64,000 nt of DNA from Skermanella pratensis (GCF_008843145.1 NZ_CP030265.1:1037001-1101000); one strand, 5' to 3'. Positions 52,202-62,498 are shown, counted from the stretch's first letter. The notes: generated by a model from the letters alone, not told the origin. Numbers and translations: made by a program.

Positions 52202-52227
52202 AACAGCCCCTGGAGGAAGGAAGTTCC
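52202..52227 (-). promoter_or_regulatory. Possible EcfG general-stress promoter for the CBS gene
   Basis: On the minus strand, GGAAC (52223-52227) is followed after 18 bases by GTT (52202-52204), i.e. GGAAC-N17-TGTT. The alphaproteobacterial EcfG consensus is GGAAC-N16/17-CGTT. The distance to the start codon is 57 bases. One base of the -10 differs, so this is tentative. Confidence 0.4.
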
Positions 52228-52310
52228 GGGACGCCCAACCGCGCGAGACGTTCCGGCTTCCGGCCCATCAGTAGGCGCGGGTTCGACTGCCGCCAGGAAG
52301 CGGTTCCCCT

Positions 52311-55300
52311 TTATCGAAGGCGGTAGCGCAAGCCCGCCGATACCCGATGCGCCGACGAGCCGTCGCGCAGCTCGACATCGTAGCCGGCGAAGCCTTCCAG
52401 GCTGTTTTCCAGATATGCGACGAACCCCATGCCCAACACGGCGGCGTCGCGGCCGGCTTCGGTGCCCGACACCTGGAATGGAGCCCCCGCCAGCGAGACC
52501 CGGCTATCGGCGGCCCGGTCCAGGAAATCATGGTCCCAGCGGACCCTGACCTCCGGTTCGGCCACCAAGCCGCCGAGTTCGTAACGTTTGGCCGCGCGGA
52601 CGCCGAGACCGGTCCTGACCGTGTCCATGGTCATGTCGGCGACGGCGAGCCCCAGGGACTGGGCGCCGGATTCGGAAAAGGCGTTCCGGGTGATCCGGTC
52701 GTAGCGCACGGAAGCCGCGGGTTCCACGATCGCGCCCTGTGTCCGCCATGTGTATCCGACGGCCAGGGCCGCGCCGAAGCCGTGTCCTCGGCTCGAACCA
52801 TCGGCAGTCCGGTCCACGGTGCCGAAACGGATCGGCCGGCGGCTGTCGTAGTCTGAGAACGAGTAGGTCAGCGAGCCGTCGGCGAAAAGGTTGCCGGCCG
52901 AATAGGATCCGTAGGCGGCCGTCGCGTAGCTGTCGATGCCGGTGCTTCCGCCGTCCCTCCGCGCGTCCACATCCGTCCGGAAATAGCCGAAGGCCACCCC
53001 CAGATCGAAGTTGGGCGCCATCTTGCCGTCGAGGCCGAACGCGAAGCCGCCGGTCGTGGAATCGAAGCCGGCCGCGTTGCCGTCGCCGGACGTGTCGGCG
53101 AATCGTGCCACGGCGCGGCCCCAGACGGTCGGCATCGTGGGATCGCTCATGGATCCGCCGTTTGCCGATCCGCCGTCCGCCGGTCCATTCCCGGACGGTG
53201 TCGTGGCCCCGGCGGTCCCGGCGTCGGTCGCTCCCAGCGAGAAGGATGTCAGGGGCCCCACCGCCTTGCCGGCCGAGCCGCGGCGGACGGCCGCCGTCCG
53301 GTCGGCGAGCAACTCGCCGAACAGGCGCCCGGTGCCGAGCGTCGCCGTCACCGCATCCGCGTGCATGACGCCCGCCAGTTGATCGAGCGCGGCGGGGATC
53401 GCCGCCGGCGCCGTGAGATAGAGCGAGTTGAACAGGGTGTCCCGATCCGTGCCGCTGCGTGTTCCAGCCGCCGGGCGCAGCGACTCGACCGTGTCCGCCG
53501 CCGCCCCCTGATTGGCGGTCAGACCGTCCAGCGACGCGTAGGACGCCGGCGCTACCGCCAGTAACAATCTGTCCGTCCCATATGAGACGTCGAACCGCGT
53601 GCCGGCCGGCAAGCCCGTCGTCGGCTGGGTCAGGCCGGAGAAACCGCCCAGGATGCCGCCCGTGGCGCCGACGATATCGAAACCCTGGCCCAGGGCGGGT
53701 GTGTATCCGGAAGCCTCGGCCTCGGCGAATCCCCGGGTAACGGGGACGAGCGTACCCGAAGCCGTGAAGCCGCCGGGGATTCCGGTCACCTCGATCCGGT
53801 CGTGAAAGCCATCGCCGCTGCCCGCCGTCGGTCCATCCACCTCGATCCGCAGCGCCGCCGAATCGCCCATGTTGATGATCGCGCCGTCAACCTTCAGCAC
53901 TCCCGGCGAATTGCCGGGAGACAGCGTTCCCGTGTTGACCACCGTCCCGGAAACGGTCCCGTCGCCGCCGAGGGTGCCGCCGTTCAGGAGGGGCGACTGC
54001 GCCTGAAGCCGGGAATTGACGGTCAGCGTCGCGCCGGGCCGGGTGACGACCGTGCCGAAGGACTGGTTGCCGGCTTCCAGGGCCAGCGTCGCCAAGGTGC
54101 CCTGGCTCGATCCGACCACCAGGGATCCGCTTCCGTCGATGTCGCCCGTCACGCTGCCGGCGGCTCCGAGAAACACGGCGGTGTCGTCGGCGCCTAGACC
54201 GGCGATGCCGGACGTGAGGGCCTGGCCGTTGAAGATCACCGTATCGGGTCCGCCGGTCAGGATCGCCCCGGTCGCCAGGTTGAGACGCAGGGCGGTGCCC
54301 GAATTGCCGACATTGAGGACCAGTCCGCGGAACCGTTCGGGCTCCGCCACGTCCACCGTCGAGAAGCGGCCGGTGATCCCGCCGGTCGCGGTGATCACAT
54401 CATAGGACGTTCCGGTGGAGTAGGACCCCTCCTGGGGCAGGATCCGCAGGGTGCCGCCGTCGAGCGCCACGGAACTGGCGACCGCGAGACGGTCGGCCTG
54501 GGCAGGGTGGATCTTCGCCGCGAAGGTCGAGCCGCTCTCGAACGTCACCGGACCGATCGCGGACAGCGTGCCGATGGAGGCGCCGGAGTCGCCCGGCGCG
54601 ATGGTGCCGCCCACGGCCACGGCGCCGACGGTCCCGGTTCCCGCCAGCGTCGCGCCGCTCGACACCGTCGCGGCACTTCCGGCAAGGCTGCCGGTGACGT
54701 TCAGCACGCCGTCCAGGACGGCGGTGGTCCCGGTCATGCCGTTGGCAGCCGACAGGGTCAACATGCCCGTGCCCCGCTTCGTCAGAGTGCCGGAACCGGT
54801 CAGCGCGTCGCTGAAATCGAGCGCGTCCGACCGGTCGAAGACCACGTCGCCGCTCAGGCCGGGGAGCAGGACGGCGGAGTACCAGGAAATGCCTTCATAG
54901 GCGTAGCCGTTCTTCGAGAAGCCTTCCGTCAGATCCGGCGTATAGAGGTGGTCGCCAAGTGCCGCCGAGTGGAATCGGTAGATCGGCCCGGCGCCCGCGG
55001 TCGGCTGGCCGATCGCGCTGAAGACCGTGCCTTGGTCGGCATATCCGCTGCCGGTCTGCCGCAAGCGGGAGATTTCCGCGGCGTCGGCCGTATAGATGTG
55101 GTCGGTCCCGGCCGCCGAATGGAATTCCCGGACACCGACCAGGGCGCTGTGGTTCGGCTCGTTGGAGAAGGGAACGCCCTGCTCGACGTAGCCCTGCGCG
55201 ATCAGGGACCGGGCCTGCTTGGTGCTTGCCGTGTAGATCGTGTCGGCGGTGACGGGGTGATGCAGCCGGAACACCACCGGAAGTCCGTCGGCGGCGTCGT

Positions 55301-56552
55301 AGCCGCCCACCGCCTGGGCGGCATGGCTCACCGTGCCCTGTCCGTCCAGCTTGACATCGATGGCGATGGTCTGCGGCCGCGCGGGCTTGGTGTAGAGGAT
55401 TCCCGGCGTGGGAGTGGTGCCGGGGCCGCCGGGAGTATAGATGTCACTGTAGCCGGTGACCGCCGCGGTCGGCAGGACGACGTTGACGAGGCTCCGAACG
55501 GCGGCTTCGTCACCGCTCAGGATGATGTCGATGAAATTGTCGTGGTCTTCCCGATAGTAGGGGCCATAGACGCTGGTGGTGCTGTTGGCCGGCGGTCCCA
55601 GTTCGGCCAAGCCCAGCACCTTCAGCGACCCGATGCCGGGACCGAGGTCGTAGGTCACGCCGTCACGGTCGATGACCACGGTCTGCCCGCCGGCGTTCCT
55701 GGCCTCCAGCCGGAAATAGCGGGCGAATTCGGTCGGCAGCTTGCCGCTGACCCCGTCCGGGGAGAACCCGCCGGAGGTGAGCAGCCGGAGCCGGTAGACG
55801 GCATTGCCCGGGTAAAGGGAGGCGCCGTCGTTCCGCAGGTTGCCGCCCAGCGAAGCGGGCGCGAAATCGCCGACCGACGAGAACCTGGTCAACCGGGCGC
55901 CGAGCATGGCGGGACCGGCCACGTAGGGATTGCGGCTTGCGGCCGTCAGGCCGACGGCGGATTGGGGCCCGTTCGGCCCGATCACCTTAAGCGGAGTGTC
56001 GTCCGCGACGATCTCGACCGAAACCGGATAGACCGCCCCTGGGGTCCCCGGGGCGAGCCGGTTGCCGAACTGGCCGAACACGACGATCACATTCCGTTCG
56101 TTGTAATCGTAGTTCGGATTGAGAGCCGCCGCCAACGGCGTCACCACCTGCCCGGTATTGAGCCGGATGGCGATGTCGGTCGGCGACACGGTGCTCGGCA
56201 GCAGCGGCCAGCCGAACACGACGGGCAAGGCGTCGGCCTGGACGACCGTCGCCCCGTAGCCGCCCGCCGGGAGGCCGGCGACGGGGACGGCGGAGGTGAG
56301 ATTGCGCAGCGGGGGCGCCGGGGAGAGCGTGGCGAGGTTGCCGTTCACGCCAGCTCCCGCCGCGACGGCACGATTGAGATCGGCGGCGGACGTCAGGCCG
56401 GGAATGCCGACGATACCCTCGAATCCGAAATCGGCGGATAGAATTCTCGATGTTTCCGACCAGAGATCGCTGTTGATGACGATGTCTCGTCTTAGTTCGA
56501 CATAGGCTGGAAACTGGTAGGGCACTTCATCCATTTGTGGCGCCATGTCCAT
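52311..56552 (-). CDS. Autotransporter-like protein with DUF5648-type repeats; no visible signal peptide
   Basis: 1413 residues. The N-terminal 400 residues are unfamiliar and start MDMAPQMDEVPYQFPAYVEL with no signal peptide; an in-frame stop lies 15 codons upstream. Residues about 405-580 hold three lectin-like repeats (FRLHHPVTADTIYTAS, REFHSAAGTDHIYTAD, YRFHSAALGDHLYTPD) as in DUF5648. A beta-helical passenger with autotransporter-associated repeats follows (SGTLTKRGTGMLTLSAANGM), then a C-terminal autotransporter beta-barrel (about 1140-1413; TVWGRAVARFADTSGDGN, AAYGSYSAGNLFADGSLTYS). The barrel ends YRLR instead of the usual aromatic residue. It would be surface-exposed if exported; export is unproven. 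Confidence 0.8.
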   Translation of the reverse strand: MDMAPQMDEVPYQFPAYVELRRDIVINSDLWSETSRILSADFGFEGIVGIPGLTSAADLNRAVAAGAGVNGNLATLSPAPPLRNLTSAVPVAGLPAGGYGATVVQADALPVVFGWPLLPSTVSPTDIAIRLNTGQVVTPLAAALNPNYDYNERNVIVVFGQFGNRLAPGTPGAVYPVSVEIVADDTPLKVIGPNGPQSAVGLTAASRNPYVAGPAMLGARLTRFSSVGDFAPASLGGNLRNDGASLYPGNAVYRLRLLTSGGFSPDGVSGKLPTEFARYFRLEARNAGGQTVVIDRDGVTYDLGPGIGSLKVLGLAELGPPANSTTSVYGPYYREDHDNFIDIILSGDEAAVRSLVNVVLPTAAVTGYSDIYTPGGPGTTPTPGILYTKPARPQTIAIDVKLDGQGTVSHAAQAVGGYDAADGLPVVFRLHHPVTADTIYTASTKQARSLIAQGYVEQGVPFSNEPNHSALVGVREFHSAAGTDHIYTADAAEISRLRQTGSGYADQGTVFSAIGQPTAGAGPIYRFHSAALGDHLYTPDLTEGFSKNGYAYEGISWYSAVLLPGLSGDVVFDRSDALDFSDALTGSGTLTKRGTGMLTLSAANGMTGTTAVLDGVLNVTGSLAGSAATVSSGATLAGTGTVGAVAVGGTIAPGDSGASIGTLSAIGPVTFESGSTFAAKIHPAQADRLAVASSVALDGGTLRILPQEGSYSTGTSYDVITATGGITGRFSTVDVAEPERFRGLVLNVGNSGTALRLNLATGAILTGGPDTVIFNGQALTSGIAGLGADDTAVFLGAAGSVTGDIDGSGSLVVGSSQGTLATLALEAGNQSFGTVVTRPGATLTVNSRLQAQSPLLNGGTLGGDGTVSGTVVNTGTLSPGNSPGVLKVDGAIINMGDSAALRIEVDGPTAGSGDGFHDRIEVTGIPGGFTASGTLVPVTRGFAEAEASGYTPALGQGFDIVGATGGILGGFSGLTQPTTGLPAGTRFDVSYGTDRLLLAVAPASYASLDGLTANQGAAADTVESLRPAAGTRSGTDRDTLFNSLYLTAPAAIPAALDQLAGVMHADAVTATLGTGRLFGELLADRTAAVRRGSAGKAVGPLTSFSLGATDAGTAGATTPSGNGPADGGSANGGSMSDPTMPTVWGRAVARFADTSGDGNAAGFDSTTGGFAFGLDGKMAPNFDLGVAFGYFRTDVDARRDGGSTGIDSYATAAYGSYSAGNLFADGSLTYSFSDYDSRRPIRFGTVDRTADGSSRGHGFGAALAVGYTWRTQGAIVEPAASVRYDRITRNAFSESGAQSLGLAVADMTMDTVRTGLGVRAAKRYELGGLVAEPEVRVRWDHDFLDRAADSRVSLAGAPFQVSGTEAGRDAAVLGMGFVAYLENSLEGFAGYDVELRDGSSAHRVSAGLRYRLR

Positions 56553-56759
56553 CTGGGATCGGTCGATGAACGATCCACGGCGTACTGTCCGTGCCGCTCA
56601 GGTCATGGATCGATTGCTCTCACCTGGATGGTACGATGGTTTTCTCATTGGGAGTACCCCAAAGAAACGATCAGGCCATGTCCGCGAACGCTATCGGCCG
56701 AGCCCGTCGCCCGGTTCTACGGCAGGGTGAGCCCGTCCCGGCGCGTCGGGCGTCCCCCG

Positions 56760-58751
56760 TCAGACGTCGATGTCCTGGACGAACCGGGCGTTCTCCTGGA
56801 TGTACTGGAAGCGCAGCTCGGGCTTCCGGCCCATCAGGCTCTCGACCAGCGACTTGGTCTGCTCCACCTGCCCGCGCATCTCCGGGTCATGGGTGTCCGG
56901 CACCACGACCCGGAGCAGGGTGCGCTTGACCGGGTCCATGGTGGTTTCCTTGAGCTGCGCCGGCTGCATCTCGCCCAGGCCCTTGAAGCGGCTCAGCTCC
57001 ACCTTCTTGCCGGCGAAGACGGTCTTGACCAGCTCGTCCTTGTGGGCGTCGTCGCGCGCGTATACCGACTTGCCGCCGTGGGTCACGCGGTAGAGCGGCG
57101 GCAGGGCCAGGTACAGGTGGCCGTTCTGGATCAGGCCGGGCATCTCGCGGTAGAAGAAGGTCATCAGCAGCGATGCGATGTGGGCGCCGTCCACATCGGC
57201 GTCGGTCATGATGATGACGCGCTCGTAACGAAGCTTCTCCGACGAGAAGTCGCGGCCGACGCCGCAGCCCAGCGCCTGGATCAGGTCGCTCAGCTCCTGG
57301 TTGGCCCGCATCTTGTCGGCGCTGGCGCTCGCCACGTTCAGGATCTTGCCCCGCAGCGGCAGGATCGCCTGGGTCTCGCGGATTCGCGCCTGCTTGGCCG
57401 AGCCGCCCGCCGAGTCGCCCTCGACCAGGAAGATCTCCGTGCCGTCCGGCGTGTTGCGGCTGCAGTCGGCCAGCTTGCCCGGCAGGCGGAGCTTGCGGGT
57501 CGCGGTCTTGCGCGACATCTCCTTGGCCTGACGCTTGCGCTGCCGCTCCTCCGCCTTGTCGATCAGGTGGTCGAGCAGCAGGTTGCTCGCCGCCGGATCG
57601 GCCGACAGCCAGTGGTCGAAATGGTCCTTGACCGCCAGCTCGACCAGCCGCGCCGCCTCGGCGGTTGCCAGCTTCTCCTTGGTCTGGCCCTGGAAGGACG
57701 GGTCGCGGATGAACACCGACAGCAGGATGGTGGCCCCGCCGAACACGTCGTCCGCCGTGACCTGCGCCGCCCGCTTGTTGCCGACCAGATCGCCGAAGGA
57801 CTTCAATCCGCGGGTCAGCGCCGCTCGAAGCCCCATCTCGTGGCTGCCGCCCTGGGGCGTCGGCACCGTGTTGCAGTAGGAATGGATGAAGCCTTCCTCG
57901 TCCTCCGGCCAGGCGATCGCCCATTCCGCCCGCCCGGCGTCGCCGGGGAACGGCACCTCGCGCGCGAACGGGGCGGGAGTCAGGGCCTTGCGGTCCTTGA
58001 GCGCGGCGGTCAGGTAGTCGTTCAGGCCGCCGGGGAAATGCAGCGTCTCCGCCGCCGGGGTCACCGCGTCGGGACCCAGCAACTCCGGGTCGCAGGCCCA
58101 GCGGATCTCGACGCCCTTGTAGAGATAGGCCTTCGACCGCGCCATGCGGTACAGCCGCTCCGGCTTGAAGGCGGCGCCCTCGCCGAAGATCAGCGCGTCG
58201 GGATGGAACTTGATGGTGGTGCCGCGCCGGTTGTGGACGGCGCCCAGGCTCACCAGGTCGCCCACCGCCAGCCCGCGGCTGTAGCTCTGCGTGAAGAGCT
58301 GGCGGTCGCGGGCGATCTCCACCGTCAGCCGGTCGGACAGGGCGTTGACGACCGACAATCCCACGCCGTGCAAACCACCGGAGGTTGCATAGGCCTTGCC
58401 GCTGAACTTGCCGCCGGAGTGCAGCGTCGTCATGATGACTTCGAGCGCGGATTTCCCCGGGTATTTGGGGTGTTCGTCGATCGGGATGCCGCGGCCGTTG
58501 TCGCGGATCGTGACGGTCGCATCGGACGCCAGCTCCAAATCGATGCGGCTGGCATGGCCGGCCACGGCCTCGTCCATGGCGTTGTCCAGGATCTCGGCCA
58601 CGAGGTGATGCAATGCCCGTTCGTCGGTGCCGCCGATATACATGCCGGGGCGTCGTCGCACCGGTTCCAGCCCTTCCAGGACCTCGATGTCCTGGGCGGA
58701 GTAGCTGTCTTCCTTGCGCACGGTGTTTTGAAATAGATCGCTCATGGCCAT
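56760..58751 (-). CDS. parE: DNA topoisomerase IV subunit B
   Basis: 663 residues, the usual ParE length. The GHKL ATPase domain has ILDNAMDEAVAG, DNGRGIPIDEHPKY and GGLHGVGLSVVNALS. The TOPRIM domain has EGDSAGGSAKQAR and TDADVDGAHIASLLM. The C-terminal block GLGEMQPAQLKETTMDP distinguishes ParE from GyrB, as does the QEN..FVQDIDV tail. With ParC (not here) it decatenates daughter chromosomes. The start is ATG 58751; it is divergent from the thioesterase gene. Confidence 0.94.
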   Translation of the reverse strand: MAMSDLFQNTVRKEDSYSAQDIEVLEGLEPVRRRPGMYIGGTDERALHHLVAEILDNAMDEAVAGHASRIDLELASDATVTIRDNGRGIPIDEHPKYPGKSALEVIMTTLHSGGKFSGKAYATSGGLHGVGLSVVNALSDRLTVEIARDRQLFTQSYSRGLAVGDLVSLGAVHNRRGTTIKFHPDALIFGEGAAFKPERLYRMARSKAYLYKGVEIRWACDPELLGPDAVTPAAETLHFPGGLNDYLTAALKDRKALTPAPFAREVPFPGDAGRAEWAIAWPEDEEGFIHSYCNTVPTPQGGSHEMGLRAALTRGLKSFGDLVGNKRAAQVTADDVFGGATILLSVFIRDPSFQGQTKEKLATAEAARLVELAVKDHFDHWLSADPAASNLLLDHLIDKAEERQRKRQAKEMSRKTATRKLRLPGKLADCSRNTPDGTEIFLVEGDSAGGSAKQARIRETQAILPLRGKILNVASASADKMRANQELSDLIQALGCGVGRDFSSEKLRYERVIIMTDADVDGAHIASLLMTFFYREMPGLIQNGHLYLALPPLYRVTHGGKSVYARDDAHKDELVKTVFAGKKVELSRFKGLGEMQPAQLKETTMDPVKRTLLRVVVPDTHDPEMRGQVEQTKSLVESLMGRKPELRFQYIQENARFVQDIDV

Positions 58752-58859
58752 ATTATAGGAATTAGATCACTGCTTCCGCAAGTGGACGCAGCGCCGCATT
58801 ATCGATCCGCTACAATATTTGGTATTCGGATTCGCCCTTTGACTCAAGAGGAAGCCGCG

Positions 58860-59285
58860 ATGGCCGATCAGGAACCCGATTTCAGCCCCGATTTCAGCCC
58901 CGATTTCAGCCATGGCCCGGCGCTGCGCACGATCGCGATGCCGGCCGACACCAACCCCAACGGCGACATTTTCGGCGGCTGGCTGCTGGCCCAGATGGAC
59001 GTAGCGGGAGGCATGGTGGCGGCCCGGCGCGCTGGCGGCCGGGTGGCGACCGTCGGCATCGAGGCGATGAAATTCCACCAGCCGGTGCTGATCGGCGACG
59101 AGGTGAGCTGCTACTGCACGGTCCAGCGGATCGGACGGACATCCATGTCGGTCAAGGTCGATACCTGGATCCGCCGGGGACAGGGACGGATCGCAACGAA
59201 GGTGACGGAGGGCGTCTTCACCTATGTGGCGATCGGCGAGGACCGCCGGCCCCGGCCGGTGCCGCCCGAGGAGGGCGGCACCTGA
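58860..59285 (+). CDS. Acyl-CoA thioesterase (YciA-like hot-dog fold)
   Basis: 141 residues from ATG 58860 with GAGGAAG five bases upstream. The hot-dog signature NPNGDIFGGWLLAQMDVAGG with catalytic Asp is intact, then GGRVATVGIEAMKFHQPVLIGDEV in order. It hydrolyses acyl-CoA. Near the N terminus DFSP is repeated three times by a 12-base tandem repeat (58878 onward), which may vary between strains. Confidence 0.88.
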   Translation: MADQEPDFSPDFSPDFSHGPALRTIAMPADTNPNGDIFGGWLLAQMDVAGGMVAARRAGGRVATVGIEAMKFHQPVLIGDEVSCYCTVQRIGRTSMSVKVDTWIRRGQGRIATKVTEGVFTYVAIGEDRRPRPVPPEEGGT

Positions 59286-59315
59286 GGGATCTCCCCCGGG
59301 ACTTCGGGCGGAGTC

Positions 59316-59489
59316 TTACTGGGTGCCCGTGCCGGTCGCGGGCGGAGGCGTGGTCGAACCGCCCGCGGCGCCCGGTGCATCGGCGGCGGGCGGAGTCGCG
59401 GGCTCATCGGTCGACGCTGTATCCTCGCCGCAGGCGGCAAGACCCAGCATCATCATCGGCGCCAGCACCAGCCAAAGTTTGTTGCGCAT
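59316..59489 (-). CDS. Small putative lipoprotein
   Basis: 57 residues from ATG 59489 with GGGAG eight bases upstream. The signal MRNKLWLVLAPMMMLGLAAC ends in a lipobox (GLAAC). The remainder is a low-complexity Thr/Pro/Ala tail. No domain is recognised; short Pro/Thr-rich lipoproteins like this are common. Confidence 0.7.
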   Translation of the reverse strand: MRNKLWLVLAPMMMLGLAACGEDTASTDEPATPPAADAPGAAGGSTTPPPATGTGTQ

Positions 59490-59682
59490 CCGAGCGACTC
59501 CCTTCAATTACCATAGTGATGTATAGGACAGTCATCGATCGGCCGATCAGAGGTTTGCCGATCAACGCTACTGCGAACAGGTGGTCGCCTTGATTATTCC
59601 TGTTAACGTTCGGGATATTTTTTAGGTCGGGTTTCCAAAACAGGTACTTATAGTTTATGTTTTAATTGAAGGAGTATTGAGC

Positions 59683-60207
59683 ATGTCCGACCTTGAAACG
59701 GCAAGCTATGCTTCGCCGCCCTGCTACGCTTCGGAACTCGATCCGGCCCATTCCGGCCGTGCGCCTGTGGTCGACCCGCTCCCGGACGCCGACCTGGCGC
59801 AATCGCTCAACGCCATGCTGGAGGTCGGCCGCGCCAGCGCCAAGATCCTGACGGCGCTCCTGGCGGAGTTCGAGCAGCGGGAGGTGACCGACCTGCTGGC
59901 GTCGGTCCAGCGAAACCAGGCGCGGTTCTGCGGCATCCTCACCCGGATCGTCACGCAGCTCGGCGACACCCCGTCCGGCGTCACCAGCAGCTTCCACGAC
60001 GAGGTGCTCGGCCTTGAGGCCTTGGCCGAACGCCTGGCCTTGCTCAACGGCGGCATGGCCTGGGTGATCTCGCAGTTCGACGCGACCCTGCCGCGCGTCG
60101 CGAGCGACGAGCTGTGCGGCGTGCTGGCGGACCTGCGGGAGGTCCACCGCGCCGACCTGAAGGACTGCGAGGCGCTGCTCGACTGGCTTGCCTCGCAACC
60201 GTCGTAG
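59683..60207 (+). CDS. Four-helix protein resembling DUF6306
   Basis: 174 residues from ATG 59683 with GAAGGAG upstream. Pattern: ASPPCYASELDPA, then helices LAQSLNAMLEVGRASAKIL, LLASVQRNQARFCGILTRIV, LGLEALAERLALLNGGMAWV and DLREVHRADLKDCEALLDWL. This resembles the DUF6306 family as I remember it, a ferritin-like bundle without obvious metal ligands. Function unknown. Confidence 0.55.
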   Translation: MSDLETASYASPPCYASELDPAHSGRAPVVDPLPDADLAQSLNAMLEVGRASAKILTALLAEFEQREVTDLLASVQRNQARFCGILTRIVTQLGDTPSGVTSSFHDEVLGLEALAERLALLNGGMAWVISQFDATLPRVASDELCGVLADLREVHRADLKDCEALLDWLASQPS

Positions 60208-60228
60208 GCTGGATTTCCGGCCTGCCGG

Positions 60229-60696
60229 TCAGTCCGGAGCCCGACTCGGCCGCGTCAGGATATAGGCCGCAACGGCGGTGATGATGGCGAAATGGACAGT
60301 CGGCAGGACCCAGTCGGTCGCGACATACAGGACCACCAGGACAAGGCTGCCATACATTCCTATGACCGAAAGCACCTTGCCGGTCACCGGGATCACGCCG
60401 TGCCTGTTCCAGGCGACCAGCGGCGGACCGAATTGGGGATGCTCATAAAGCCAGCGGTGGAACCGCTCGGAACTGCGGGAGAAGGCCCACGCGGCGATGA
60501 TCAGGAAGGGCGCCGTCGGCATCACCGGCAGGAAGACCCCCAGGGTGCCCAGGGCGACCATCACGAAGCCGAGCGCCATCAGGCAATGGCGGACCACCGG
60601 GTTGGCCGGCGCGTGGCGGAACGTTTCGCTCGCGGTCCCGGCGGGTGGGGTCCCGTCGTCGCTTGGGGAGGGCGGCGCGTGGAGGTCGGCCTTCAT
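60229..60696 (-). CDS. DUF454 (YbaN-like) membrane protein
   Basis: 155 residues. DUF454 hallmarks are present: LGFVMVALGTLGVFLPVMPT, PTAPFLIIAAWAFSRSSERF and a YEHPQFGPPLVAW block, with helices GKVLSVIGMYGSLVLVVLYVA and FAIITAVAAYIL following. Inner-membrane protein of unknown function, common in proteobacteria. ATG 60696. Confidence 0.88.
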   Translation of the reverse strand: MKADLHAPPSPSDDGTPPAGTASETFRHAPANPVVRHCLMALGFVMVALGTLGVFLPVMPTAPFLIIAAWAFSRSSERFHRWLYEHPQFGPPLVAWNRHGVIPVTGKVLSVIGMYGSLVLVVLYVATDWVLPTVHFAIITAVAAYILTRPSRAPD

Positions 60697-60797
60697 GATG
60701 TCCTGGGGATCGGGTGAACCAGGGGCGTCCCAGCCATTTAGGTGTGGAACGCTCCAATACCATCTCCGCCGCTGCCGCCGCTACCTCGCCCGGCCGC

Positions 60798-62431
60798 TCA
60801 CTCCGCTGCGGTGGGCAGGCGATAGTCCTTGAACTGCTCGCGCAGCTTCGTCTTCAAAAGCTTGCCGGTGGCGGTGTGGGGAAGCTCCTCGACGAAGACG
60901 ATGTCGTCGGGCAGCCACCATTTCGCGATCTTGCCTTCGAAGAACGCCAGCAGGCTTTCCCGCGTCAGGCCGCTGCCGGACCGGGGGATCACCACCAGCA
61001 GCGGGCGCTCGTCCCACTTGGGATGGGCGATGCCGATCGCCGCCGCTTCGACCACGTCCGGGTGGGCGACCGCCGTGTTCTCCAGGTCGATCGAGCTGAT
61101 CCACTCGCCGCCCGACTTGATCACGTCCTTGCTGCGGTCGGTGATCTGCATGTAGCCGTCGGCGTCGATGGTGGCGACATCGCCGGTCGAGAACCAGCCT
61201 TCGTCGTCATGGGCCGATGGCGTCGCCTCCTTGAAATAGCGGGCGCAGACCCACGGCCCGGCCACCTTCAAGTGGCCGAAGGCCACGCCGTCGTGGGGCA
61301 GGGGCTTGCCCTCGTCGTCGGCGATCTTCATGCGGATGCCGAACAGGGGACGGCCCTGCTTCGCCCTGATCGCCATCCTTTCGTCGTCGGAACGAGTCTC
61401 CATGCCGGGCTTAAGCCGCGAGACGGAGCCGATCGGCGAGGTCTCGGTCATGCCCCAGGCATGCAGCAGCTCGACCCCGAACTCGTCCTGGAAGGTCTCG
61501 ATCATGGCGCGTGGCGCCGCCGACCCGCCGACCACCGTCCGCTTCAGCGTGCTGAACGTCTTGCCATTCTCCTGCATGTAGCGGATCAGCCCGGCCCAGA
61601 TCGTCGGCACGCCGGCGCTGACCGTCACGCCGCCCAGCTCTATCAGCTCGTGCAGGCTGGCGCCGTCCATCCTGGCGCCCGGGAACACCAGCTTCGCTCC
61701 GGTCATGGGAGAGGCGTAGGGGAGCCCCCAGGCGTTGACGTGGAACATCGGCACGACCGGCATCACCGCGTCGTGCGAGGACAGGTTCAGCGCGTCGGGC
61801 AGGGCAACCGCGTAGCTGTGCAGCACGGTCGAACGGTGACTGTAGAGCACGCCCTTGGGATTGCCGGTGGTGCCCGACGTGTAGCAGAGCGACGAGGCGG
61901 TCCACTCGTCGAACCGGGGCCACTCGTACTGGTCCGAATGGCCGCGCACCAGCGTCTCGTAGCAGAGCAGGTTCGGCAGCTTCGACTCGGGCATGTGGTC
62001 CCGGTCGGTCATCACCACGATGCCCTTCACGCCCGTCAGCCGCTCCGCGATCCCTTCGAGGAGCGGCACGAAGGTCAGGTCCACGAACAGGTAGGAATCT
62101 TCCGCGTGGTTGATGATGTAGGAGATCTGCGGCGGGAACAGGCGCGGATTGATCGTGTGGCAGATCGCCCCATGCCGGAGGTGGCGTAGTAGATCTCGAA
62201 ATGCCGGTACCCGTTCCAGGCCACCGTGCCGATCCGGTCGCCCGGCTGGACCCCCAGCGCGATCAGGGCGTTGGCCAGTTGCCGCGCGCGCTTGGCGGCC
62301 TCGGCATAGGTATAGGTGTGGATCGGCCCTTCGACCGTGCGCGAAACGATCTCCGTCGTGCCGTGGTATTCCTCCGCGAAATCGATCAGCGAAGAAATCA
62401 GCAGCGGCTTGTCCATCATGAGTCCGCGCAT
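60798..62431 (-). CDS. AMP-dependent acyl-CoA synthetase, frame broken near the 5' end
   Basis: About 545 residues when joined, from ATG 62431 with GGAGG nine bases upstream. The P-loop is [17 protein letters not shown], then [32 protein letters not shown] and the C-terminal Lys in [15 protein letters not shown]. As read, the first frame ([20 protein letters not shown], then [11 protein letters not shown]) fails at the plus-strand C run 62168-62171. One extra base restores [14 protein letters not shown] and joins [15 protein letters not shown]. This is a medium/long-chain fatty acid-CoA ligase class; the exact chain length is not clear. Confidence 0.88.
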
Positions 62432-62498
62432 TCTTTGTCTGCCTCCCCGGTGCATGCGGTCTTGGTTTTGTATGATTATAGGGGACCGGATCCCCTAT

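Noticed and set aside
56535-58736. 733-residue plus-strand frame opposite parE
   Set aside because: parE is clear on the minus strand; the plus frame has no recognisable domain.
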